A stretch of 64,000 bases of DNA from Rhodospirillales bacterium (GCA_003354135.1 PIVK01000015.1:1-64000); one strand, 5' to 3'; numbered from the stretch's first letter, positions 24,885 through 33,873 are shown. Made by a program: numbers and translations. Notes: a model not told the origin generated them from the letters alone.

Positions 24885-26123
24885 TTAACCATCCGACAGG
24901 GCATGCCAGGGAGAGGCGCGCGCGCGCCCGACCGCAATCAAAACCGCAAGAGCAGACGTTGCCACCGCCGCCGCCCAGGTGGCGGCCATTGCCGGTATGG
25001 GGACCTCCAGGGGAATGCTAACCAACTGTTGCCGGTTCACTTGTGCCTCGGCCAGGAAGTGCGGAGTGGACGTGATGTCCCACGGCAGGTCGATGGCGAT
25101 ATCGATCGCCCCGACAAACACCAGAACGGCCAGGGCCCCCACGGTTCCGAGCAGTGCTCCGAAACCCGCCAATACCAGCGTTTCCGCCACAAGTTGCATG
25201 CGGATCGCCGACCACGGCCAGCCAAGCCCCTGGAGGACGGCCACTTCGGTGCGCCTTTCGTTCACCGATGTGGCGGTCGCGCGCAGAATTACGGCGAAAG
25301 CGAAGACGCCAACCACTGTGGCAAGAAACACCCCCATTCGCCGGGACAGGAAGAATACGCCCTCGATCGCATCACGTAGCGACATCTCGCTGGAAACGAC
25401 GGCCTTGGACCCCAGGATTTCCCTGACCCTATGAGTCAGCCGTTCAATGTTCTCGTGCTCGATATCCACCAGCAACAAGTTCACGTCGTTAGGGGTGAAG
25501 GGATAGAGCGCGCCAACCTGGGGCGATGCTGCGGCTAGTCCCTGGGCGCGGGACAGCGGCATATAGACGTCGGCACGGAAGACCTTTCCCGTCAGCGCCG
25601 AATCGACGATCCCGGTCACCGTAAAGGCCTTGCCGCCGACAGCGACCGTCGAGCCAACCGTCTTGCCCAACCTGCGGGCGTAATCGCCATCCAGCAGCGC
25701 TTCGCCTGACGCTTCGGGCGCTGGCCTTCGCCCGGCTTCCAGGCTGGAATCGAGCCGGTCAAGACCTTTGACGTCCACGCCCAGAGCGGAAATGAAACCT
25801 GACGGGGCAATGTCCCACATGTAGACCGCCCTGCGAACAGCACCGTCCACCTCGGCTTCGATCCGCATTACGCCGTCCGGCGGAAGCATGGCGTTCGGAT
25901 GGGGAAACACGATGCCTTCCAGCTTGGGAGGGATGCCTCCCGTCAACTGCACGATCATCCCCGCCCCCACCGAGCGCAAGGGCTGCTGAAGACCGGTGGA
26001 ATAAGCGTCGGCGACGGCCAAGGCCGCGATCGCCAGCAGCGAGGCGAGCGCAATGCTGACCGAGGTCGCGACCGCCCGGCCCGGCCGATGAAGAAGTTCC
26101 CGCAGCAAATACCGCAATTGCAT
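24885..26123 (-). CDS. FtsX/MacB-type ABC permease (first)
   Basis: A 412-residue permease with the same layout as the one at 22570: first helix at about 20-38 (SIALASLLAIAALAVADAY), a periplasmic domain to about 270, then three helices. The coupling segment reads NERRTEVAVLQGLGWPWSAI. ATG 26123 is preferred over TTG 26135. It opens the operon, and an FNR-like palindrome lies about 90 bp upstream. No membrane-fusion protein is encoded nearby, so this is not a complete MacAB system; the substrate is unknown. Confidence 0.85.
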   Translation of the reverse strand: MQLRYLLRELLHRPGRAVATSVSIALASLLAIAALAVADAYSTGLQQPLRSVGAGMIVQLTGGIPPKLEGIVFPHPNAMLPPDGVMRIEAEVDGAVRRAVYMWDIAPSGFISALGVDVKGLDRLDSSLEAGRRPAPEASGEALLDGDYARRLGKTVGSTVAVGGKAFTVTGIVDSALTGKVFRADVYMPLSRAQGLAAASPQVGALYPFTPNDVNLLLVDIEHENIERLTHRVREILGSKAVVSSEMSLRDAIEGVFFLSRRMGVFLATVVGVFAFAVILRATATSVNERRTEVAVLQGLGWPWSAIRMQLVAETLVLAGFGALLGTVGALAVLVFVGAIDIAIDLPWDITSTPHFLAEAQVNRQQLVSIPLEVPIPAMAATWAAAVATSALAVLIAVGRARASPWHALSDG

Positions 26124-26205
26124 TGCCCGTTCCAATTCAACCTTTTCCCGCCCGGTAGTTTCTGTCTGGGCAACTGCATCTTCATACGGAAATGTTAGGC
26201 GCCAG

Positions 26206-26221
26206 TATGATCTTAATCATA
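26206..26221. promoter_or_regulatory. FNR/CRP-like palindromic operator
   Basis: TATGATCTTAATCATA is a perfect 16-bp inverted repeat with TGAT-N4-ATCA half-sites, one base per arm from the FNR consensus TTGAT-N4-ATCAA. It lies between the divergent ABC operon and the moeB-like gene and touches the start codon of the latter. The Crp/Fnr protein encoded at the end of the ABC operon is the natural candidate to bind it. Confidence 0.6.
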
Positions 26222-26595
26222 TGCACATCGAAAAATTTATTTTCTTAGTATACTCCACTAAAGAGGAAATCAGGAGATACAGCCGCCATCTCATCATGCC
26301 CGAAGTCGGACTAGCTGGGCAGGAAAAGCTGAAGAACGCCAGCGTGCTGTGCATTGGTACGGGCGGTTTGGGGGCGCCTCTAGCGCTTTATCTGGCGGCG
26401 GCCGGAGTGGGTCGCATCGGCCTAGTGGATTGCGATGAAGTGGACGTTTCCAATCTCCAGCGCCAAGTCCTGCATCATACGCCCGACGTAGGACGCCCCA
26501 AAATTCAGTCCGCCGCAGAGAAGCTTTCGGCCATCAATGGTCGGCTCTTCCGCTCAGGGCAGAGACGGGAACCGGTGCTGGCGGCCTGGGGGTGA
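26221..26595 (+). pseudogene. MoeB/ThiF-type adenylyltransferase, truncated
   Basis: The first 105 codons encode a MoeB/ThiF N-terminus: RYSRHLIMPEVGLAGQEKL, the nucleotide-binding GTGGLGAPLALYLAAAG, and VDCDEVDVSNLQRQVLHH with the Arg used for ATP binding. After the helix SAAEKLSAIN the similarity stops and the frame ends 19 codons later. Intact relatives have about 250 residues or more, so the catalytic and zinc-binding C-terminal part is missing. It is probably inactive. Confidence 0.75.
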
Positions 26596-26749
26596 CCTCC
26601 CCCCCCTTGCACGACTCCCATTCCGGACCTACATCAGGTGGGAAGGTGGATGCCGCTCAGATCAGGGTTCGTCTTCGCAACTTGAATGGGGTCGACGCAG
26701 GTGCGTGGCCCCGGTGACACCAAATCGCTTCGCAAAGGAGGATATGGCC

Positions 26750-27211
26750 ATGCGTACGATAGATTTCACTCCCCTTCACCGTTTCGCCGTCGGCTTCGAC
26801 CGGGTCCAACGCCAGATGGATGCGGCCATGACACACATGAACGATCAGGCGACCGCTTATCCGCCCTACAACATCGAGGTGGTCGGCGAGGACGCCTACC
26901 GCATCACCATGGCGGTCGCTGGCTTCGCCGAGGACGACTTGGAGATCTCGGTCAAGGAGGACACGCTCTTCGTTTCCGGTAATACGGACAAGGGCGATGG
27001 AGAAACGCATTATCTGCACCACGGCATCGCGACGCGCACCTTCACGCGACGCTTCGAACTGGCCGAGCACATCAAGGTCCCGGGCGCGAGCCTGATCAAC
27101 GGGATGTTGCATATCGAGCTCAAGCGCGAGGTCCCGGAAGAGAAAAAGGCGCGCGGCATCACGATCGACACGGACGCCAAACCCAAGACCATCGAAAAAA
27201 AGGCGGCCTAA
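26750..27211 (+). CDS. Small heat-shock protein Hsp20
   Basis: A 153-residue alpha-crystallin-domain chaperone that holds unfolding proteins. The N-terminus (MRTIDFTPLHRFAVGFDRV) and the core (YNIEVVGEDAYRITMAVAGF, FVSGNTDKG, RRFELAEHIKVPGASLINGM) are typical of the IbpA-like class. AGGAGG lies 8 bases before ATG 26750 but only 2 before ATG 26744, which decides the start. A terminator follows. I see no clear sigma-32 promoter. Confidence 0.94.
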   Translation: MRTIDFTPLHRFAVGFDRVQRQMDAAMTHMNDQATAYPPYNIEVVGEDAYRITMAVAGFAEDDLEISVKEDTLFVSGNTDKGDGETHYLHHGIATRTFTRRFELAEHIKVPGASLINGMLHIELKREVPEEKKARGITIDTDAKPKTIEKKAA

Positions 27212-27231
27212 GCGTTTTCGTCACATGACCA

Positions 27232-27262
27232 AAAGGGCCCGGGGCACCCCCGGGCCCTTTTC
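27232..27262 (+). terminator. Rho-independent terminator after hsp20
   Basis: GGGCCCGGGG and CCCCGGGCCC form a strong stem flanked by AAAA before and TTTT after, 20 bp past the stop. The A-run also allows it to work for minus-strand transcripts. Confidence 0.85.
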
Positions 27263-27387
27263 ATGCTACGATGGGGACGGGAAGAGTCATTTCAGGGTTC
27301 GTCCATCGAATAGGGGAGCGTCAATTTAGTACGGCATGATGCAGGGGATGGCGATGCGCTTCTTCTTCGTTACGGAAGCGACAAAAT

Positions 27388-29283
27388 TCATTGGTTTGCG
27401 CGGTTGCTCGCGTTGCGATTGCCCGGAGCAGCGTCAAGAGCTGAGCACCAGGTCTGCCAAGTCTTACGGTAGGCAGCTTCCAGATGGTGGGTATACGCTT
27501 TGCCATCAAGCAGTGGAGATGCTCTCATGCGATCACGCATACTATTCCGCAAGCCAGCCAGGCGATCACGGTCATTGGCCAAGTCACGGGCGATCTCGAC
27601 AAATTCCTCCGGGCTCTTGGCGATGAGTTCGGGTAGTCCCGCGACGCTCAGATGGCTGGCGCTATGCCTGCCGCAAAAACTCTTGCCCGGCAGCGTCACC
27701 ACCGGCACCCCCATCCACAATGCTTCCAGCGTCGTCAGCCCACCAGAGTAGGGAAAGGTATCAAGCGAAATATCCAGGCTATTATACGCTCCCAAAAAAT
27801 TTTCATGCGCCGCGCCAGGCCCGATAAAGATCCTGGTTCCGTCGATCCCGCAGTCTTCGAACCATTTCCGACACAGTGCCGCCGTTCCAGGATCGCATAA
27901 GGCTTTTGCGCGCAATAGAAACCGGGAACTGGGCACAGCCTCTAACACGCGGGCCCAAAGCCCCACGATCCGGGGCGATATCTTTGAAAGCCTGTTGAAG
28001 GACCCAAAGGTGATCGGATTTCCCCCGCCCGCCGGCAAATCCGTGATGGGCGGTGCACACGAGGATGGGGCATAGCATACATAGCTATCCGGCAAACGGA
28101 TCAGCTGTTCGGAAAACTCCCGTTCCGATCCTTCCGGAGCATGGGTTCCGTCAGCGACCAAATAGTCCACTTCGGTCATGCCGGTCGAACAAAAATGGCC
28201 GCCGGCGACAATTTGAACCGGTGCCGCGCGGCGGGCCAACACCAGCAAGCGATTCTTTGCCGTATGCCCAGACAAATCGACCAGAATGTCTATGCCATCC
28301 TGGCGGATTCGTTCCGCGAGGGGAGCATGGGGCACTGACGTGACATCGCGCCAGTTCATAGCGGCGGCCTTGAACTTCTCCGTTTCATTGTCGGGTTTGG
28401 CCGTCGATGAATAACAAAAGGACTCAAACCGATCCGGATCATGCGACTTCAGAACAGGCAACCAGAAAAAACCCACAGGATGGCGACAGAAATCGGCGGA
28501 AAGATAACCGACCCGCAACCGCCGGTCCGGCTCCGCCGAGTTGGCGAAAGGCCGTGGTTTGGCTCTCAAAGGCGCTTCGTGACGGTTCGCCCAGGAACTC
28601 AACTCCGCCGCTAGTGCAGATTCGTCGTGTTCGTCGATAAAATGGGCCGTCATCACGATATTGCTGTGAATAGACGCTGCGGTCGGCCCGTTCTCGTATT
28701 CCAGCGCGGCGCGGAATTGCCGCTCCGCCTCCTTGGGGCGTCCTTGTTTAAGGTAGACGTCTCCCAAGTTGTTATGGTTCAAGCCTCTGGGTTTCTGGTC
28801 GATACTCTTACGATAGGCTTCCGCACCTTCGTCAAAATGGCCCAAGTCAGCCAATACGCCCCCCAATACCGAATAAACATTATCCAAATTCTGGTTTTGT
28901 TTGATAGCCCTGCGCAAAAGCACAACCGCTTCCTTCTTCTCGCCGGTGTTGGCCAAGAAGAGCCCAAGCATCATCAATGCATTTGCGTGATCCGGATTAA
29001 TCTCCAAGACCTTGCGGAAACAATCCGCGCCAAGGTCGGCCTGTCCCTGCGACAGCAGCAAATTCCCCAAATTGTTTCTGGCGGCGAAATGTTTCGGTTC
29101 AAGACCCAAAACGGCCAGATAGTGATTTAGAGCCTCCGTTTTCTGACCTCCCCCGCAGAGCGCGAACGCGAAATGGAAACGTGCGTCCACATTAAATGGG
29201 TTTTTCTCTAGGTCGGCACGAAGGATATCAGCGGCTTGCCGCCACTTTTTTTCCGCCATCAATTTTTTAACACGCGGGTCCAT
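27388..29283 (-). CDS. TPR protein with O-GlcNAc transferase (GT41) domain
   Basis: A 631-residue protein. The N-terminal half (about 1-200) consists of TPR units, for example FAARNNLGNLLLSQGQADLG and HNNLGDVYLKQGRPKEAE. The C-terminal half (about 240-610) is the SPINDLY/OGT catalytic region: RVGYLSADFCRHPVGFF, DGIDILVDLSGHTAKNRL, TFGSFNRLSKISPRIV, LDTFPYSGGLTTLEALWMG. Bacterial members glycosylate proteins such as flagellins or work in envelope glycan synthesis; the target here is unknown. It is richer in AT than its neighbours and abuts an IS21 fragment, so it is probably acquired. Confidence 0.9.
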   Translation of the reverse strand: MDPRVKKLMAEKKWRQAADILRADLEKNPFNVDARFHFAFALCGGGQKTEALNHYLAVLGLEPKHFAARNNLGNLLLSQGQADLGADCFRKVLEINPDHANALMMLGLFLANTGEKKEAVVLLRRAIKQNQNLDNVYSVLGGVLADLGHFDEGAEAYRKSIDQKPRGLNHNNLGDVYLKQGRPKEAERQFRAALEYENGPTAASIHSNIVMTAHFIDEHDESALAAELSSWANRHEAPLRAKPRPFANSAEPDRRLRVGYLSADFCRHPVGFFWLPVLKSHDPDRFESFCYSSTAKPDNETEKFKAAAMNWRDVTSVPHAPLAERIRQDGIDILVDLSGHTAKNRLLVLARRAAPVQIVAGGHFCSTGMTEVDYLVADGTHAPEGSEREFSEQLIRLPDSYVCYAPSSCAPPITDLPAGGGNPITFGSFNRLSKISPRIVGLWARVLEAVPSSRFLLRAKALCDPGTAALCRKWFEDCGIDGTRIFIGPGAAHENFLGAYNSLDISLDTFPYSGGLTTLEALWMGVPVVTLPGKSFCGRHSASHLSVAGLPELIAKSPEEFVEIARDLANDRDRLAGLRNSMRDRMRASPLLDGKAYTHHLEAAYRKTWQTWCSALDAAPGNRNASNRANQ

Positions 29284-29438
29284 AAGACTTTCCTTAAATC
29301 CCAGTATTCGAAACAAAATTCAATGTATGCGGCGGCAACAAATTAGTCCACAGACGCGGTGGGATCTGGCCTGCTGCGGGCGGAGGAAAACTCTGCCACC
29401 TGTAGCCTTCGGTCCTTTTCGGGTTGGAAGGCGGGAGG

Positions 29439-29648
29439 ATGTATTCCGTGGAGCTTTACCTACGCGTTCGGCGTGCGTGCCATGTTGATGATTTGAGCCG
29501 GCGCGAAGCGGCGCACCGTTTTTCGATTTCCCGCGACCCGGCGAAGAAGATGCTGACGCACTCGGAACCATCGGGTTACCTCACCGTCGTGCGATCAGGA
29601 CGGCCAATCTGCCGGAACGCCTGTTTGTTGACGCCGTATAATGGTTGA
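29439..29648 (+). pseudogene. IS21-family transposase (IstA) N-terminal fragment
   Basis: A 69-codon frame begins MYSVELYLRVRRACHVDDLS and continues RREAAHRFSISRD and KMLTHSEPSGY, the N-terminal HTH of IstA. It then loses similarity and stops. GGGAGG precedes the ATG. Neither the DDE domain nor istB is present, so this is a remnant. Confidence 0.8.
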
Positions 29649-29831
29649 TCACTCCTTGAAAAACGTCTCCGCACCGGCGCGGGCCGCTTCCTTGGCCGTG
29701 ATGGCTTGGCGGGCACGCGCAATCTCCGCCTCCCGTTCTTCGATGTACTCACCCAGCGCCTCGATGGACATCACCCCCAAGTCCTTGAGCGCCGGTTTTT
29801 TCTTGCGAGGTTCCAATTCTTCCGGGTCCAT
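29649..29831 (-). CDS. DUF1192 protein
   Basis: A 60-residue protein typical of alphaproteobacteria: charged N-terminus, then ALKDLGVMSIEALGEYIEER and a helix that runs to EAARAGAETFFKE. ATG 29831 matches the family. It is divergent from the quinone oxidoreductase gene, a common arrangement. Function unknown. Confidence 0.85.
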   Translation of the reverse strand: MDPEELEPRKKKPALKDLGVMSIEALGEYIEEREAEIARARQAITAKEAARAGAETFFKE

Positions 29832-29905
29832 ACAACCATCTCCTTCCCTTGGCCTCAACATTGAAGGATACTGGAAAGCTGGTTCGGGACAAAGAGTGGA
29901 AACCC

Positions 29906-30907
29906 ATGCTCAACGATCTTCCAAAAATAATCGACTGCATTGAGATATCCGAGCCCGGCAAGTCCGGGGGTCTGCGCCCTACAACGCGTCCCATGCCCCG
30001 CTTCGGCCCTGCGGAAATCCTGATCCGCGTCGTGGCCGCGGGAGTCAACCGGCCAGACGTCTTCCAAAGAAAGGGCCTGTATCCCCCGCCTGCCGGCGTA
30101 ACGGACATCCCCGGTCTCGAGGTATCGGGAACCGTCGCTGCCCTGGGAAAGGATGTGGAAGGCTGGCACGAGGGCGACCCCATCACCGCCCTGGTGGCCG
30201 GGGGCGGCTATGCTGAATACTGCGTCGCGCCCGCCCCCCAATGCCTACCCGTGCCTCGGGGACTGGAAACGGTCGAGGCGGCAGCCCTGCCAGAAACATG
30301 CTTTACCGTCTGGCACAATGTCTTCGACCGGGGCGCCTTGAAATCTGGCGAGTCCCTCCTGGTCCATGGCGGCTCCAGCGGCATCGGCACCACCGCCATC
30401 CAGATGGCCCGCGCCTACGGTGCCCGGGTGATCGCCACCGCCGGCAGCAAGAAGAAATGTGCAGCCTGCCGGAATCTCGGCGCCGAGATCGCCGTGAACT
30501 ACCAGGACGAAGACTTCGTCGCTGCCGCCAAGGCCTTCACCGACGGCCGCGGTGTCGACGTGGTTCTGGACATGGTGGGCGGGGACTACGTCCAACGGAA
30601 CCTCAAGGCGCTGGGCCCGGACGGGCGCCTTGTACAGATCGCCTTCCTTAATGGCTCCAAGGTCGAGATCGACCTGATGCCGGTGATGCTCAAACGTCTG
30701 ATCGTGACCGGCTCGACGCTCCGCGCCCGCCCGGTGGCCGAAAAGGCGAAAATAGCCGCCGCCCTTAGAACACGCGTCTGGCCACTCATCGAACACGGCA
30801 CCCTCCGCCCCATCATCCACGCCACCTTCCCTTTGGCACGCGCCTCGGACGCCCACTACATGATGGAAAGTTCGCAGCACATCGGAAAGATCGTGCTCAC
30901 CGTTTGA
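29906..30907 (+). CDS. NAD(P)H-quinone oxidoreductase (PIG3/QOR type)
   Basis: A 333-residue zinc-free medium-chain reductase. The N-terminal GroES-like part has VAAGVNRPDVFQRKGLYPPP and IPGLEVSGTV; the Rossmann motif is LLVHGGSSGIGTTAIQMARA, where GGSSGIGT binds NADPH. The stretch YPPPAGVTDIPGLE is the hallmark of the PIG3 group. It probably reduces small quinones. It starts at ATG 29906. Confidence 0.9.
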   Translation: MLNDLPKIIDCIEISEPGKSGGLRPTTRPMPRFGPAEILIRVVAAGVNRPDVFQRKGLYPPPAGVTDIPGLEVSGTVAALGKDVEGWHEGDPITALVAGGGYAEYCVAPAPQCLPVPRGLETVEAAALPETCFTVWHNVFDRGALKSGESLLVHGGSSGIGTTAIQMARAYGARVIATAGSKKKCAACRNLGAEIAVNYQDEDFVAAAKAFTDGRGVDVVLDMVGGDYVQRNLKALGPDGRLVQIAFLNGSKVEIDLMPVMLKRLIVTGSTLRARPVAEKAKIAAALRTRVWPLIEHGTLRPIIHATFPLARASDAHYMMESSQHIGKIVLTV

Positions 30908-30999
30908 CAACCGCTCCGCGAGCCTGTAAGTCCCAAGTTGGGCGTCCCTTACAGGGGCGCCCCATTGGTCTTGCATCCCCAAGAACCCAAGAGGCGACG

Positions 31000-31617
31000 A
31001 TGAGCCACCCCCTCATGCCAAAAGCTACAGCCGTCTGGCTGGTCGAGAACACCGCGCTGACCTTCGAGCAGATCGCTGACTTCTGCGGCCTCCATTCGCT
31101 TGAGATCCAAGCCATCGCCGACGGAGAGGTCGCGGTGGGTATGCGGGGTCTGGACCCGGTCACCGCCGGTGAACTGACCAAGGAGGAACTGGAACGTTGC
31201 CAGGCCGACCCCTCGGCACGGCTCAACCCGGCCAAACCGTTCATAGAATTGGCGCCGAAGGCCAAGGGGGCACGCTATACCCCGGTTTCCAAGCGCGGCG
31301 ACCGACCCGATGCTATCGCCTGGATCTTGAAGAACTATCCCGAAGTCACGGACGCCCAGATCGCCAAACTGATCGGCACTACCAAGACGACCATCACCGC
31401 GGTGCGCGACAAGAGCCACTGGAACACCCCCAACATCAAGCCCCGCAATCCGGTCGGCCTGGGGCTTTGCACCGAAGAAGCCCTGGAAAAGGTCATTGCC
31501 GTAGCACGCGCCAAGGCAGGAACGGTGCATGGCGGGGCAGCGGCTCAACCCGTGACCCCTGCGAAGCCGGAAGCATCGGCGGAGGGGGGAGAGGCACCCC
31601 AAACGCCAGAGGGGTGA
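31000..31617 (+). CDS. trcR: Cell cycle regulator TrcR (DUF1013)
   Basis: A 205-residue protein of the alphaproteobacterial DUF1013 family, annotated as cell cycle transcriptional regulator TrcR. Two HTH-like segments are visible: ALTFEQIADFCGLHSLEIQA and VTDAQIAKLIGTTKTTITAV, followed by the conserved HWNTPNIKPRNPVGLGLC. A low-complexity Ala/Pro/Glu tail ends it. GAGGCGACG precedes the ATG, and a terminator follows. Confidence 0.9.
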   Translation: MSHPLMPKATAVWLVENTALTFEQIADFCGLHSLEIQAIADGEVAVGMRGLDPVTAGELTKEELERCQADPSARLNPAKPFIELAPKAKGARYTPVSKRGDRPDAIAWILKNYPEVTDAQIAKLIGTTKTTITAVRDKSHWNTPNIKPRNPVGLGLCTEEALEKVIAVARAKAGTVHGGAAAQPVTPAKPEASAEGGEAPQTPEG

Positions 31618-31647
31618 AACTTCGGCTTACCCGATGCGGAACTGACA

Positions 31648-31681
31648 CCCTCTTTGCCTTTCCGGCAAAGGGGGTTTTTTG
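31648..31681 (+). terminator. Rho-independent terminator after trcR
   Basis: CCCTCTTTGCC and GGCAAAGGGGG form a stem closed by TTTCC and followed by six T residues, 31 bp past the stop. Confidence 0.88.
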
Positions 31682-31729
31682 CGTGCCATCGCCGTACCGC
31701 GCCTTATACTGCACCCGTAAGAGAACATC

Positions 31730-33016
31730 ATGAGAGAACATCCCGACCGCGAAGCCCTGGTCCTTGAACTGCACGCCAGGCCCTACGAGCACTTGCTGCC
31801 GCCGGAGCGGGCATCGCATCTGGCCGTACTGACCGGCGTCGACGGGGCGGACGGAGACCGGGCGCATGTGGCTGCGCTCTGTACCAAGTTCGGGGCTCCG
31901 ACACCTCCCGATGGAGCGACCTTCTTCCGTGCCGATCTCGGCCCGTTCCGGTTGCGCTGGGAACGGCACACGGAATTTTCCACCTACACCTTCCATCGCC
32001 GCGAGGTCTTCGAGCATCCCTTCTTACACCCGGTGTTCGACTTAGTGCCCAAGGACTGGCTCGACGCTCTACCCGGTCATGTGGTAAGCGCAGTACATGT
32101 CGCCATCGAATGCCACGAAACGCCGGAACTGACACCCGAGGAGTTGGCGCGCCTCTTCTCGGGACATACCTTCATGGGATGTGATATCGCCGGTGGCGCG
32201 GGGACTGCGTGGTCCGACTTCCGCCTCCACGATGACCGTTTCTCGCGCATCCTGGTCCGCGACCGTTCCATGACGCGGCGCCAAGCGGGACGCCACGTGC
32301 AGCGGCTACTGGAGATCGATACCTACCGGCTGATGGCGCTGCTGGCCCAGGACACGGCGCGCGAAGCGGCACCGCAGTTGTTCGGTGCCGACAGGCGACT
32401 GGCAGATATCGCGACCCGCACTGCGGCCGATCCCGACGGAGGATCAGCCGCCGACCTGCTGAAAGAACTCTCTGCCCTGGCCGCGGAGATCGAGGATGTG
32501 GCGGCCGCCACCAGCCACCGTTTCGGAGCCGCGCGTGCCTATCACGCCCTGGTCAAGGAACGCTTGGGCAACCTGCGTCCGGTGCGCATCGAGGGACTGC
32601 AGACCTTCTCCGAGTTCATGAGCCGTCATCTGACCCCCGCCATGCGACGCGCGACCACCGTGGCCGAACGCATCGAAAACCTGTCGGGCCGCGCGACCCG
32701 CAGCGCGACTCTGCTTCGGGCCCGGGTCGAGGTCGCCTTGCAGGAACAGAACCGCGACCTGTTGCGCTCCATGAACCAGCGCGTCCGGCTGCAACTGCGC
32801 CTACAGGAGACCGTGGAGGGGCTTTCGGTGGTCGCCATCAGCTATTACCTGGCGGGCTTGGTGCGGTATGCTCTCAAGGCCGGTAAGACCCAGGGGCTGA
32901 CGCTCGATGTCGACGTCGGCACCAGTCTCGCCATTCCCGTGATAGCCGGACTGGCGTGGCTGGGGCTGCGGCGCATGCGCAGACGGCTGATGAAGAACGA
33001 CGGTCCGTCCGCCTAA
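31730..33016 (+). CDS. DUF3422 membrane protein
   Basis: A 428-residue protein of a family common in proteobacteria. The N-terminal part begins HPDREALVLELHARPYEHL; the middle is rich in helices and likely coiled coil (about 250-350). Two hydrophobic segments near the C-terminus (about 365-380, VVAISYYLAGLVRYAL, and 398-415) anchor it in the inner membrane. Function unknown. It overlaps the next, convergent gene by 4 nt. Confidence 0.88.
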   Translation: MREHPDREALVLELHARPYEHLLPPERASHLAVLTGVDGADGDRAHVAALCTKFGAPTPPDGATFFRADLGPFRLRWERHTEFSTYTFHRREVFEHPFLHPVFDLVPKDWLDALPGHVVSAVHVAIECHETPELTPEELARLFSGHTFMGCDIAGGAGTAWSDFRLHDDRFSRILVRDRSMTRRQAGRHVQRLLEIDTYRLMALLAQDTAREAAPQLFGADRRLADIATRTAADPDGGSAADLLKELSALAAEIEDVAAATSHRFGAARAYHALVKERLGNLRPVRIEGLQTFSEFMSRHLTPAMRRATTVAERIENLSGRATRSATLLRARVEVALQEQNRDLLRSMNQRVRLQLRLQETVEGLSVVAISYYLAGLVRYALKAGKTQGLTLDVDVGTSLAIPVIAGLAWLGLRRMRRRLMKNDGPSA

Positions 33017-33261
33017 CGGGGCTTGGTCTTATCGCGCCCCTTGGACGTAATGGAAATCTTGTGGAATCCAGCGCCAAACATCCTGGTTTCGATCCAGCCA
33101 TGCTCAAGGCATTCATTGAGCGTGCGTTCCAGGATGGTTCCCGTGCTGTCGTCAGCAACAGCGATATCGCCCGACATCACGAGCAGTTCGAGTAAAAGCT
33201 TCTGCTGGGGAAGTGCTTCGTTCACGATCCGCCACTTGTTTTTGTTGGCTGCCGGGGTCAT
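33013..33261 (-). CDS. Small hypothetical protein
   Basis: An 82-residue charged protein. QQKLLLELLVMSGDIAVADD and GTILERTLNECLEHGWIE followed by KISITSKGRDKTK look like a small winged-helix domain, but I cannot assign a family. It converges with and overlaps the DUF3422 gene and lies downstream of purE on the same strand. Confidence 0.6.
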   Translation of the reverse strand: MTPAANKNKWRIVNEALPQQKLLLELLVMSGDIAVADDSTGTILERTLNECLEHGWIETRMFGAGFHKISITSKGRDKTKPR

Positions 33262-33381
33262 TCCCGCGCACAGTCTAAGACCGACCGGAGGGCGGGTTCA
33301 AGATACCTTGGGAACGATTGGCCAAGCGGTAGGAATCCCGAAGCAGAGCCCCCCCGCTCCCGGGCGTCGGACACTTTGACC

Positions 33382-33873
33382 TCAGTCGTCTCTGGGTGTC
33401 TCCGGGACACCGGCGGTCTGCTCTGTGCGGAAGATATCGAGCTTCCGGGCCAGACTGTCATCCGAAAGCGCCAGGATGGACACCGCCAGGATGGCCGCGT
33501 TCTTGGCGCCCGCCTTGCCTACCGCCAGGGTGCCGACGGGAATGCCGCCCGGCATCTGGACCATGGCCAGGAGCGCATCCAGGCCACCCATCAGGTCGCC
33601 CTTCATGGGAACGCCCAGAATGGGCAGCGGGGTCAGGGCGGCGGCGGCACCGGGTAGGGCCGCGGCCATGCCGGCGGCGGCGATGATGACCTTGAGCCCA
33701 CGCTCCTTGGCGTCGGCGCAATAGTGGTCGAGCCGCTTCGGCGTGCGGTGGGCCGAGATGATGCGGACCTCGTGTGCCACGCCAAAGCTCTCCAGCATGT
33801 CGGCGCACGCACGCATAACGCTCCAGTCCGACTGGCTGCCCATGATGATGCCAACCGAAGGTGTATCCGTCAT
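33382..33873 (-). CDS. purE: N5-CAIR mutase PurE, unusual active-site loop
   Basis: A 163-residue purine synthesis enzyme that moves the carboxyl of N5-CAIR to give CAIR. Present are MGSQSDWSVM, the essential His in RIISAHRTP (His42), and MVQMPGGIPVGTLAVGKAGAKNAA. The second loop, usually GAGGAAHLPG in class I enzymes, reads AAGMAAALPG, with Ala72 where His normally stands. The purK gene, often directly downstream, is absent. ATG 33873 gives the family N-terminus. Confidence 0.9.
   Translation of the reverse strand: MTDTPSVGIIMGSQSDWSVMRACADMLESFGVAHEVRIISAHRTPKRLDHYCADAKERGLKVIIAAAGMAAALPGAAAALTPLPILGVPMKGDLMGGLDALLAMVQMPGGIPVGTLAVGKAGAKNAAILAVSILALSDDSLARKLDIFRTEQTAGVPETPRDD

Noticed and set aside
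26670-26715. CTTGAA followed by CCCC as a sigma-32 promoter before hsp20
   Set aside because: The spacing of about 22 bp is too long and the second box does not match CCCCAT.
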